Part shown: one piece after another, positions 8,074 through 14,832 of the stretch
Position numbering within the stretch: the first letter of the stretch is position 1
Layout of the letters: every line of letters starts with the position of its first letter
Assembly: GCA_903930165.1 (NCBI GenBank)
Contig: CAIYXO010000876.1
Location: forward strand, 1-24,812
DNA from: an uncultured Verrucomicrobiota bacterium
GTDB lineage: Bacteria > Verrucomicrobiota > Verrucomicrobiia > Limisphaerales > UBA9464
DNA length: 24,812 nt
Direction: 5' to 3'
Notes under the pieces: generated by a model
Database searches by the model: none
Seen by the model: only the letters and a program-made list of their open reading frames with translations
What the model was told of the DNA's origin: nothing
Position numbers and translations under genes: made by a program

Positions 8074-8098
8074 TCCGGCCGCCACCGTGATCGCCGAC

Positions 8099-8761
8099 AT
8101 GCCTTCGCCCACCGAGTTCCGGCTTCCGGACTGGTTCCATCTCACTGCCGTGTTCTTCGCCGGAGGCGCGGGGGCGCTCGCCGCGATCCGTCGTCGATAC
8201 GATGTCGTGGGGGTCGCCTTCCTCTCGCTCGTCTCCGGACTTGGTGGCGCACTGGTGCGCGATGTGGTGCTGCAGCGTGGTGTGCCTTCGATCTTCCTGG
8301 ACGGGCGCTACATCCTCACGGTGGTCCTCGCCGGCCTCGTGGCCTATGCCTTCGGCCACAAGGCCCCGCGCATCGCATCGCTGCTTTCGGTCTCCGATGC
8401 GCTAGGCCTCGCAGCCTATGCGGTGATCGGTGCGCAGATGTCCGTCCAGACCGGCCTCAGCCTCTCGGCGTCGGTGGTTGTGGGCACGGTGAACGCCGTG
8501 GGTGGAGGTCTCATCCGGGACATCCTCGTCCGGGAGGAACCCATCATGTTCCGGCCCGGACATTTCTACGCGTTGGCGGCGGCGGCGGGCTCGACGTGCT
8601 TCGTCCTGCTGCATCGCCGTGCGGAACTCGAGGGCGGATTTTCCGGCGCCGTGGCCGTCGCCGTGGCGTTCCTCATCCGGATACTGGCCGTCCGCTACGA
8701 CTGGAAGACACGTCCGATCGAGCCTTCCAAGGAAGGGGACCGCGGTTCTCTTGGGGATTGA
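8099..8761 (+). CDS. Trimeric intracellular cation channel (TRIC/UPF0126) family protein
   Basis: This is a roughly 220-residue inner-membrane protein with seven predicted helices and an internal duplication. Each half carries the family signature: GGALVRDVVL with P63 (about residues 49-63) and GGGLIRDILV with P148 (about 135-148). Bacterial TRIC homologues (YadS-like) form homotrimeric channels selective for monovalent cations; the ion here is not deducible. An in-frame GTG at 8087 would add four residues; I prefer the ATG. It lies 25 bases after scpB and may share its transcript. A hairpin follows the stop directly. Confidence 0.92.
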   Translation: MPSPTEFRLPDWFHLTAVFFAGGAGALAAIRRRYDVVGVAFLSLVSGLGGALVRDVVLQRGVPSIFLDGRYILTVVLAGLVAYAFGHKAPRIASLLSVSDALGLAAYAVIGAQMSVQTGLSLSASVVVGTVNAVGGGLIRDILVREEPIMFRPGHFYALAAAAGSTCFVLLHRRAELEGGFSGAVAVAVAFLIRILAVRYDWKTRPIEPSKEGDRGSLGD

Positions 8762-8762
8762 A

Positions 8763-8783
8763 GCCCAGCTCGCGGAGCCGGGC
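8763..8783. terminator. Hairpin directly after the TRIC gene, weak terminator candidate
   Basis: GCCCAGCTC and GAGCCGGGC form a 9-base-pair stem with one A-C mismatch and a 3-base loop, beginning one base after the TRIC stop. There is no T tract on either strand, so a role in termination or mRNA 3'-end stability is uncertain. Confidence 0.3.
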
Positions 8784-8843
8784 GCGGATTCGTGCTGAAA
8801 TCGATTGATCGTGTCCCTCGGGACGCGAAAGCTCCGCGGCCCT

Positions 8844-9404
8844 ATGTCGAAGCCCGCCCTGGGTCGAGGACTCGGTAGCCTCATGAAGAACGGAGACGCA
8901 CCTCCCGCCGATCTTTCGGCGACGGAGCCCACGGGTGCGTCGAAGTCCGGTCCCGTGGGGCCGGGCCCCTTCGCGGGCGGCGTCACGCTGTTGTTGAAAG
9001 GCAACGACCGCAACGTCGGTGTCCCTTCTCCCGCCTTCCCATCCGATCCCGTGGGCGGCCCGGTCGCGGACCTCGCGGGAATCCCGAATCCTTCCGGACG
9101 ATCCAGCCCCCCTGTTCCTGCGGCCCATACGGTCCATACGGGCTGGATTCCTCAGGCCTTGGTTTTCAGCGACCTGGTCATGGTGGCCGTGGCGGTGCTC
9201 TGGGCTGTTGCGGGTGAAGGAGACTGGAGATGGATCGGGATCGGAGCCCTGATGGTGGTCGGATGTGTACAGGCCCTGGTGGCTTGGACGCTGGTGCGTC
9301 CTGCCGATACCGGGAACGCCCTGAACCGTGGGGCCTCGGAGCCCGCGGCGGCACCCCGTATCCGGGTCCATTTCGTCGACGAAACACCGCGTCACCGCCG
9401 CTGA
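8844..9404 (+). CDS. Membrane protein with ParB-like N-terminal LGRGL box
   Basis: The 186-residue protein begins MSKPALGRGLGSLMKNGD. Apart from two residues this is what the extreme N-terminus of ParB proteins looks like: the short basic LGRGLxxLL box that contacts and stimulates the ParA ATPase. There is no ParB nuclease-like or DNA-binding domain. Residues 20-100 are a Pro/Gly/Ser-rich disordered linker. Two hydrophobic helices follow (about 105-123 and 130-152), then a basic tail (HFVDETPRHRR). The topology would place both ends on the same side, presumably the cytoplasm. I infer a possible membrane receptor for ParA or a ParA-like ATPase. The neighbour scpB supports a chromosome-segregation context. 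The start was chosen at the box; an earlier TTG/GTG in the same frame is possible. Confidence 0.7.
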   Translation: MSKPALGRGLGSLMKNGDAPPADLSATEPTGASKSGPVGPGPFAGGVTLLLKGNDRNVGVPSPAFPSDPVGGPVADLAGIPNPSGRSSPPVPAAHTVHTGWIPQALVFSDLVMVAVAVLWAVAGEGDWRWIGIGALMVVGCVQALVAWTLVRPADTGNALNRGASEPAAAPRIRVHFVDETPRHRR

Positions 9405-9424
9405 GTTCCTTGGTTCCAACCGGC

Positions 9425-9440
9425 TGCCGGGTTCCCGGCA
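9425..9440. terminator. Short inverted repeat between convergent genes
   Basis: TGCCGG and CCGGCA flank a GTTC loop in the 64-base gap between the convergent ParB-box gene and the SGNH hydrolase gene. It could act as a bidirectional terminator, but the stem is only six to seven pairs and there is no T tract. Confidence 0.3.
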
Positions 9441-9468
9441 TCATCGGGGAGAAGCGATCCTGGGCGGA

Positions 9469-10167
9469 TCAACGGGGCGGCTTGGCGACCGCGGTGGGTC
9501 GGGCGTTGGTGAGGTGTTCACCGACGACCTTTTTCCAGGCGGCGTAGCCCAAGGGACTGAGATGCAGGCGGTCCGCCGCGAAGAAGTTCGTGTCCGGAGA
9601 CCCGCGCGAATCGAGGAGAGGCGAGAAGACATCGATCACCGAAACGTCCGGGTGGCGATGCGCGACGTCGGCCACCAGGCGGTTGGCCCGTTTCTGATCG
9701 TGGAGCAGCGCGAGACGCTTCGGGCTCGGCTTGATGGCGAGGAAATCGATGGGGATCGGCCCCGCCTTTTCCCGCACGCGGGAGACGAAGGTCTCGAAGT
9801 CGGCGGCGACGGTCTCCGCCGTCTTGCCATCCGCGATGTCGTTGTCGCCCGCATACAGCACCACCCGGGATGGGTTGTAGCGCAGTACCGTCCGATCCAG
9901 GTGGAACAGGACATCGCTGAGATGGGAACCACCAAAACCGCGGTTCAGCACCGGAAGGTTCGGAAATGAGACGGGCAGGTCGGGCCAGAGCCGGATGCTG
10001 GAACTTCCGACGAACACGATCGGTCGGTCCGGCGGAGGGTTGGCGCCGTCGCGGCGGTCGAAGGCGGCGATCTCCTTTTCGAAGCGAAGGGGATCGGCCG
10101 GAGGCGCGGCCAACAGGGGGACCAGCCATCCGAGAGAGAAGACGGCGAGCAGGAGTCGGCGGAACAC
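9469..10167 (-). CDS. Secreted SGNH/GDSL-family hydrolase
   Basis: The product is a serine esterase or lipase-like hydrolase of 232 residues. A signal peptide (VFRRLLLAVFSLGWLVPLLA) precedes APPADPLRF. All SGNH blocks are visible: block I GSSSIRLW (Ser56 as likely nucleophile), block II RGFGGSHL (Gly79/80), block III YAGDNDI (Asn109) and block V DRLHLSPLG (Asp199, His202). The GSSSIRLW and YAGDNDI forms are those of GDSL proteins that often remove acetyl or acyl groups from carbohydrates; the substrate is not shown. I chose the GTG at 10167 because it begins a signal peptide. The longer frame (to 10305) would have to be translated through the terminator hairpin at 10186-10217. Confidence 0.88.
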   Translation of the reverse strand: MFRRLLLAVFSLGWLVPLLAAPPADPLRFEKEIAAFDRRDGANPPPDRPIVFVGSSSIRLWPDLPVSFPNLPVLNRGFGGSHLSDVLFHLDRTVLRYNPSRVVLYAGDNDIADGKTAETVAADFETFVSRVREKAGPIPIDFLAIKPSPKRLALLHDQKRANRLVADVAHRHPDVSVIDVFSPLLDSRGSPDTNFFAADRLHLSPLGYAAWKKVVGEHLTNARPTAVAKPPR

Positions 10168-10185
10168 GTACCGAGTGAAACAGAA

Positions 10186-10217
10186 GCCGCCTGTCCCGGA
10201 AAACCGGAACAGGCGGC
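10186..10217 (-). terminator. Strong terminator hairpin between the pseudopilin and SGNH genes
   Basis: Two 14-base arms enclose a 4-base loop (AAAA on the plus strand, TTTT on the minus strand). Thirteen pairs are Watson-Crick. The remaining position is C-A on the plus strand but a T-G wobble on the minus strand, so the RNA stem is complete only when read from the minus strand. After it the minus strand continues TTCTGTTTC. It lies about 100 bases after the pseudopilin stop and is best read as that gene's terminator. Confidence 0.7.
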
Positions 10218-10318
10218 CCAACCCAGAACCGACCAACAGACGCGGCGCAAACGGGCGCCGATGTGAGAACAGTGGCAGTTCTGATGCCACGTCCGTTTTT
10301 CTCAAATTTGAGGGAGGA

Positions 10319-11083
10319 TCAGTTGAGGGAGTTGGTCCGCCATTGGGGAGTCAGGGCCCAAAGGTTGATGGGTTCGAGGGACTTGCGATACCGGAGATAC
10401 CGGGTTGAACCGTCGGCAAAGGAGAAGTCGGAACCGCCGGACCTGGAAGCCCCCGCGGTGCCGCGGGGACCGCCATTGTGGACGGAGTGGTTGAGGACCT
10501 CGTTGTCGTTCCCGAGACGACCCTCCATCAGGTCCATGAAGTAGTGGGCCACCGAGTAGAGCTTCTCACCGAACACCACGGTTTCGCCGGGTTCGGGGAT
10601 CTGGTTCTCGTTCATCGATTTCCCGACGATCGTGTTCATGTCGAAGGTCTCTCCGGTGCCAGCCATCTGCTGCTCGTGCCAGTCGTTCCAGCCGTTGATG
10701 ATGTAGGTCCGGGGGGCGGAGTCGGCGACGAGGTTGGTCCGGGTCTCGGCGGTGGCCGGCTTGTTCTTTCCGCCGTCGGCGATGTCGCTGGGGCAGACCA
10801 GGACCTTGACGGTCTGGTACATGGGAAGGAGGCGATCCGGCCAACGGGGCCCCGAGTTCCTTTCCGGGAACAGCCCGTTGTTTTCCCCGGTGTACAGGGT
10901 CGATGCGAGGCCGACCTGACGCAGGTTGTTCACGCACGAGATGCGTTTCGCGCTTTCCTTCGCCTTGCCCAGGGTCGGAAGGAGCATGCCGGCGAGGATG
11001 GCGATGATCGCGATCACCACGAGGAGTTCGATGAGCGTGAACGCTCGGTTTCGCGTGGAGGAATTGGAATTCTTCTGATTCAT
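10319..11083 (-). CDS. Pseudopilin-like secreted protein (prepilin-type N-terminus)
   Basis: The 254-residue protein has a type IV prepilin leader: a basic, Ser/Asn-rich 14-residue start, cleavage between Ala14 and Phe15 in RNRAFTLIELLVVIAIIAIL, and Glu at mature position 5. The hydrophobic helix runs to about residue 37, followed by the KAKESAKRISCVNNLRQ segment common in the large PVC-group pseudopilin families. The C-terminus has FADGSTRYLRY, the DG half of the H-X9-DG motif, but the nearest histidine (in HNGGPRG) lies 21 residues before it. These proteins occur in many copies in planctomycetes and verrucomicrobia and their role is largely unknown. No secretion or pilus genes are adjacent. 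The ATG at 11083 was chosen because it gives the correct leader length. Confidence 0.9.
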   Translation of the reverse strand: MNQKNSNSSTRNRAFTLIELLVVIAIIAILAGMLLPTLGKAKESAKRISCVNNLRQVGLASTLYTGENNGLFPERNSGPRWPDRLLPMYQTVKVLVCPSDIADGGKNKPATAETRTNLVADSAPRTYIINGWNDWHEQQMAGTGETFDMNTIVGKSMNENQIPEPGETVVFGEKLYSVAHYFMDLMEGRLGNDNEVLNHSVHNGGPRGTAGASRSGGSDFSFADGSTRYLRYRKSLEPINLWALTPQWRTNSLN

Positions 11084-11182
11084 GGGCTTTTGCGATCGTT
11101 TCCAGGCGACGCGATCCCGGGCCTTCTCGGAGTTGTGTCGAATGCCCAGCGCTCCAGTGCCGTCCTCCATCGGGTCAGAACT

Positions 11183-11620
11183 ATGGAACGCAAGACTCTC
11201 GGCCTCTGCCTTTTGCTCACCTTTCTGGGTGGGATCTACGTCTACCGGTTCACCGACTGGTTCGACAAAAAGGCTATTCAAGTCAGTGTCTCTTTTCGGC
11301 CACTGCGTCAGGCTGCGGCCCAGGAGGCCCTGCCGGTCGTCTTCGGACTCGATCAGGACCATGCATTGAAGACGGTGGTCGTTTCCGAGCTGGATGCTGC
11401 GGACACGAACAAGGTGGTCCGGCCGGTTTGGAAGCTGGAGGCCTCCCAGAAGACTTCCCCGACCCGGGGCTTCCTGTACGGTGACCTGCCCGAAGGGATG
11501 AAGGAAAGCCCGGTTCCCGGTGTCGCACAGCCGCTGAAGGCCGGCACCTCCTACCGTGTCGAACTGTCTTCGAAGAGCGCCAAGGGAAGTGCCGTCTTCC
11601 AGGCGAGGGGTGGCGAGTGA
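11183..11620 (+). CDS. Small membrane-anchored protein, function unknown
   Basis: The protein has 145 residues. A single N-terminal hydrophobic helix (about 6-22, LGLCLLLTFLGGIYVY) is preceded by MERK, so it is an uncleaved anchor or a signal peptide. The rest is soluble, with a beta-rich pattern (VSVSFRPLR, YRVELSSKSAKGSAVFQ). I recognise no family. It diverges from the pseudopilin gene with a 99-base gap and is followed 124 bases later by the DUF5666-like gene on the same strand. Both products appear exported. Confidence 0.65.
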   Translation: MERKTLGLCLLLTFLGGIYVYRFTDWFDKKAIQVSVSFRPLRQAAAQEALPVVFGLDQDHALKTVVVSELDAADTNKVVRPVWKLEASQKTSPTRGFLYGDLPEGMKESPVPGVAQPLKAGTSYRVELSSKSAKGSAVFQARGGE

Positions 11621-11744
11621 TCCCGCGCGCGGACGGTTCCTTCGGCACCTCCGTCCGGACATTGCGTGCCGGCCCGGCTTCTGGTTCGTTCGTCGCCGCG
11701 GCCCGAATTCCCGGGGCCGCTGAACCCCGTTCCATCCCGAGAAA

Positions 11745-12350
11745 ATGAATCCGCTGAAGTCCATCGCTTTCCGCCTGTCCGTTGTCTCCGTCCTTGCAGC
11801 CCTGCTGGTTTCGGCCCAGGTGCCGGCCACCGACCCCGGTACTTCCGGAGCCGGGGCGCTCGGATCCACCAACGTTCCGGTGACGCCTGCCCTGCCGCTG
11901 GTGGCGCCCCCGCTTTCCCCGGAGACCCCGATCCCGGCTCCGACCGGGGAGGTGCTCCAACCCACGGGCGCCGCCGAGACGCCGAAGCCGGCCGCGCCGG
12001 TGAAGCCCGCCGCACCGAAGCTCCCGGGAATCGGTGTCCGCGGCACGGTGAAGTCCGTGGATGCCAAGGCGATGACGGTGACGGTGGGCGTGTCGGGCAA
12101 GGGCAAGTCGACGGAACATGTCGTCCAGATCTCCAGCGCCAGCCGATATACCCGTGACGGCAAGGCGGCCATTCTCTCCGACATCGCCGTCGGCGACTCC
12201 TTCAACTGCCGCGTGAAGAAGAAGAAGACGGAGGAGACGTTGATCACCGGTGCATTCAAGTCCGCCGGCGCCGGTGCGAAGCCGATGTCCAAGCCGAAGG
12301 CGAAGGAAGTTCCCGCCGCGGCCGAACCGTCTTCGCCGAAGCAACCCTGA
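11745..12350 (+). CDS. Secreted protein with a DUF5666-like domain
   Basis: This 201-residue protein has a signal peptide (MNPLKSIAFRL, then a hydrophobic run to about residue 24, SAQ), a Pro/Ala/Thr-rich linker of about 70 residues, and a compact domain from about 98 to 172. That domain reads GVRGTVKSVDAKAMTVTV, then SRYTRDGKAAILSDIAVGD, a pattern characteristic of DUF5666-like OB-fold domains. A basic KKKKTEE stretch and a Lys/Pro/Ala tail end the protein. The function of DUF5666 is not established. The SPFH gene begins 105 bases downstream on the same strand. Confidence 0.72.
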   Translation: MNPLKSIAFRLSVVSVLAALLVSAQVPATDPGTSGAGALGSTNVPVTPALPLVAPPLSPETPIPAPTGEVLQPTGAAETPKPAAPVKPAAPKLPGIGVRGTVKSVDAKAMTVTVGVSGKGKSTEHVVQISSASRYTRDGKAAILSDIAVGDSFNCRVKKKKTEETLITGAFKSAGAGAKPMSKPKAKEVPAAAEPSSPKQP

Positions 12351-12454
12351 TCCTGGGTGCTCGTTGGAAATGGAGCCGTGGTTTCCTGTTCTTGGATTCC
12401 GTGGCGCGGACACAGTGTTCGGGCACACGACACTCTTCTTGCGAAAGGACTGAT

Positions 12455-13530
12455 ATGGGACTGATGGACTACATCAAGACGCAGTTGCTGGAGATCATCC
12501 AGTGGGAGGACGATTCCCGTGACACCTTGAGCTGGCGATTCCCGGACCAGGACAAGGAGATCAAGAACGGCGCGCAGTTGATCGTTCGCGAGTCGCAGGT
12601 GGCCCAGTTCGTCCACCTGGGCCAGTTCGCCGACACGTTCGGACCGGGAAAGCACACGCTCAAGACCGAGAACATCCCTGTCCTGAGCACGCTCATGGGC
12701 TGGAAGTTCGGCTTCGAGTCCCCGTTCAAGTGCGACGTCTACTACGTCAACACCCGGCTTTTCACCGGCAACAAGTGGGGGACCAGCAACCCCATCATGC
12801 TGCGCGACCCGGATTTCGGAATCGTCCGCGTCCGTGCGTTCGGCACCTACGACTTCAAGGTCGCCGACGTGAAGGTCTTCCTGAAGGAGGTCGCCGGCAC
12901 GGACCACCATTTCAGGATCGACGAGTTCCAGGATTCGATGCGCTCACGGTTCGTGAGCGTCTTCAGCGACGCCCTCGCGAGCGCGAAGCTGCCGGTCCTC
13001 GATGTCGCCTCCCGCTATTCGGAACTGGGCGAGGCGCTCCTGCCGGTGCTGAACCCGGTGCTGCGGGAGAAGTACGGCATCGAGCTGGGAAGCTTCATCG
13101 TCGAGAACGTTTCCGTGCCTGCCGAGGTGGAGACGGCCATCGACAAGCGCTCCAGCATGGCGGCGATCGGCAACCTGAACGACTATGTGAAGCTGCAGTT
13201 GGCGGAGTCGTTGGGGCGCGGGGAGTCGGGCGGAGCCGGAGTCGCCGGATTGGCGGCCAGTTCGCTCTCGGCACCCAGATCGCACGCGACCTGGGCAACC
13301 CGTCGCCCTCGGGGCCACCGCCATTGCCCGGGGCCGCCGCTCCTGCCGCTCCATCAGGGGCGGCCGCAGGACTTCCGGAACTTCTCGGTCCCGGAGAGGT
13401 TGCCACGGCCCTGGGTGTCTCCGAGGCGGACGTCCTCGCGGCGTTGTCCGACGGATCGCTCAAGGGGAAGAAGATCGGAAGTGCCTGGAGGGTCACCCGT
13501 ACCGCCCTCGAGGAATTCCTCCGAAACTGA
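12455..13530 (+). CDS. SPFH/virion-core-type protein with C-terminal excisionase-like HTH, broken by a frameshift
   Basis: The start is well defined: AAAGGA (12444-12449) lies five bases before the ATG. Residues 1-235 are an SPFH/Band-7-like domain of the YdjI or virion-core type (WRFPDQDKEIKNGAQLIVRE, VVN-type YYVNTRLFTGNKWGT, RAFGTYDF, IENVSVP-like VENVSVPAEVE). The frame then continues to about residue 268 (GAGVAGLAAS) and loses sense. One base earlier in phase the sequence resumes with FALGTQIARDLG, a Pro/Ala linker and, at about 13369-13527, an HTH_17-type domain (GPGEVATALGVSEADVLAAL, then KIGSAWRVTR). The break sits near 13245-13262 and equals a one-base loss. Total length 1076 bases, about 358 residues if repaired. 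It could be an assembly error, a true mutation or, less likely, programmed shifting; no slippery heptamer is evident. It converges on the EamA-like gene with 22 bases between. Confidence 0.8.
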
Positions 13531-13552
13531 GCGCGGATCCGTTCCGGGCGGC

Positions 13553-14002
13553 TCAGGGGTGCTTCGCGCCGGCGGGGGCCGTCGGGTCGGGGTTCGTCGA
13601 CTCGGCGGCCGCCGGCCTGGTCTTCTGCTTCTCGGTGTAGGTGATGACACCGGCGCCGAGTACGATCAGGCAGACCCCGAACCAACGGAGCATGCTGACC
13701 TCCTCGCGGAGGACCAGCTTCGCAGCCAGCGTCGTCAGGACGAATCCCAGGGATGTCAGCGGCCAAACGAAGCTGACGTCCCCGCGGCTCATCAGGTGGA
13801 GCAGGCAGCCGAAGAACGCGGCCTCGAAGGCGACTCCCAGGAGAAGGTGCCGATTGGTGGCTCCGGCGCGGACCATCCGGAGCACTTCGGCCACTCCCCA
13901 CCGTTCCATCTCGCCGATCTCCTTGAGCCCGCGGCTGAGGAACACGACCCCCACCGCCTCCAGGATGAGGCCGGTGGCGAGGACGATGAGCAATCGTGTC
14001 AT
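13553..14002 (-). CDS. Four-helix EamA/DMT-type membrane transporter
   Basis: The 149-residue protein has four predicted membrane helices (about 3-22, 51-73, 75-97 and 103-122), half the size of a standard ten-helix EamA protein and close to SMR or ArnE/F size. The segment SFVWPLTSLGFVLTTLAAK followed by LREEVSMLRWFGVCLIVLGA is the typical EamA signature. The C-terminal 25 residues are a Pro/Ala-rich soluble tail. Its ATG overlaps the hpnK stop by four bases (ATGA), so the two are translationally coupled. Because its partner is a polysaccharide-deacetylase-like lipid enzyme, I infer a lipid or glycolipid flippase rather than a drug exporter, but drug efflux cannot be excluded. Confidence 0.8.
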   Translation of the reverse strand: MTRLLIVLATGLILEAVGVVFLSRGLKEIGEMERWGVAEVLRMVRAGATNRHLLLGVAFEAAFFGCLLHLMSRGDVSFVWPLTSLGFVLTTLAAKLVLREEVSMLRWFGVCLIVLGAGVITYTEKQKTRPAAAESTNPDPTAPAGAKHP

Positions 14003-14832
14003 TCGAGGTCCGAGTAGCGGCAGAGGACGATCCCGCGCTGGCGGATGATTTCCTTCACCTTGGGGCTGGTGAGGGCCTCGAGTTCGTGGAGGTGGCTGCC
14101 GAAGTCCGGATGGCAATAGAGTTCCCAGGTGCCGGGCTTCAGGTTCTCGAGGAGGCGCAAGACGAAGGCCTCGTTGATCCGGTCGTTCTGGAGCAGCCCG
14201 AAGGTGGCGTCCGCGTACTGGACATTGCGGCGTTGGAGGGAGGCCTGGGCCCGCGCCGCGAGCCGGTTGAAGACCACGGCGTGGAACGTCCTGTAGAAAT
14301 AGCGCCCATAGGCGAGGCGCAAGTTCATCCAATACGGGTCCCGGGTCAGCCGCATCGCGCCGATGCCGAGATCCGCCTTGTCCTTCTTCAGGAAGTTGAA
14401 AACGGTCGGATGCAGGTGGAAATTCAGGTGTCCGTTGACGTGGTCCAAGGGCAGGCCCGACATCCGGAACTCGCGGAACTGGGCGTGGATCTCCTGGCGC
14501 AGGTAGTGATGGAGGGAGCTCCGGAAGAAGTAGCGCAGGCCGGCGAAGACCGGGCTTGGGCTGAACTGGAACTTCTGGTCGACGACACCGATGATCTCGC
14601 TCGGCTTGAGTGTGGACTTGCCGCAGACGAGTACGAGATGGAGTCCCACCGCGAGCAGGGGATTCTGGCGTGCGATGTCGACCGCCTCGTTGGCGCGGTT
14701 TCCGTTCACCATGAGGCTCGCGGACGTCAGGATGCCCTCGCGATGGGCCTGTTCGATCGCGGTGTTGGCGCTCTCCGAGCTGCCGAAGTCGTCGGCGTTG
14801 ACGATGAGCCGGATGGTTTGGTCAGCGTCCAT
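13999..14832 (-). CDS. hpnK: HpnK/ChbG (YdjC) family deacetylase
   Basis: The 277-residue protein is a metal-dependent deacetylase of the YdjC/ChbG family, closest to hopanoid-associated HpnK. It opens with IRLIVNADDFG (metal-site Asp14-Asp15), then TSASLMVNG, VGLHLVLV (His65), GLRYFFR and LPLDHVNGHLNFHLHP (His131, 135, 139, 141), and ends with WELYCHPDFG. HpnK is thought to act on an acetylated sugar head group of hopanoids, made by glycosyltransferases that are not present in this window. The ATG at 14832 overlaps the hpnD stop by 11 bases. The true substrate is inferred from the neighbour; ChbG-type N,N'-diacetylchitobiose deacetylation is the alternative. Confidence 0.88.
   Translation of the reverse strand: MDADQTIRLIVNADDFGSSESANTAIEQAHREGILTSASLMVNGNRANEAVDIARQNPLLAVGLHLVLVCGKSTLKPSEIIGVVDQKFQFSPSPVFAGLRYFFRSSLHHYLRQEIHAQFREFRMSGLPLDHVNGHLNFHLHPTVFNFLKKDKADLGIGAMRLTRDPYWMNLRLAYGRYFYRTFHAVVFNRLAARAQASLQRRNVQYADATFGLLQNDRINEAFVLRLLENLKPGTWELYCHPDFGSHLHELEALTSPKVKEIIRQRGIVLCRYSDLE

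Noticed and set aside
10301..10312. 12-base palindrome CTCAAATTTGAG just after the pseudopilin stop
   Set aside because: Too short to be a terminator stem and T-free on the relevant strand; no second copy was noticed to support a protein-binding site.
11698..11720. Hairpin GCGGCCC/GGGCCGC before the DUF5666-like gene
   Set aside because: Seven pairs with a nine-base loop and no T tract; common by chance at this GC content.
11084..12910. Long N-terminal extension of the pseudopilin frame
   Set aside because: It is antisense to three plus-strand genes, and the prepilin leader must begin near 11083.
13531..14017. Read-through of the SPFH first frame past the frame break
   Set aside because: After about 13260 this frame loses family similarity and runs antisense into the EamA-like gene.
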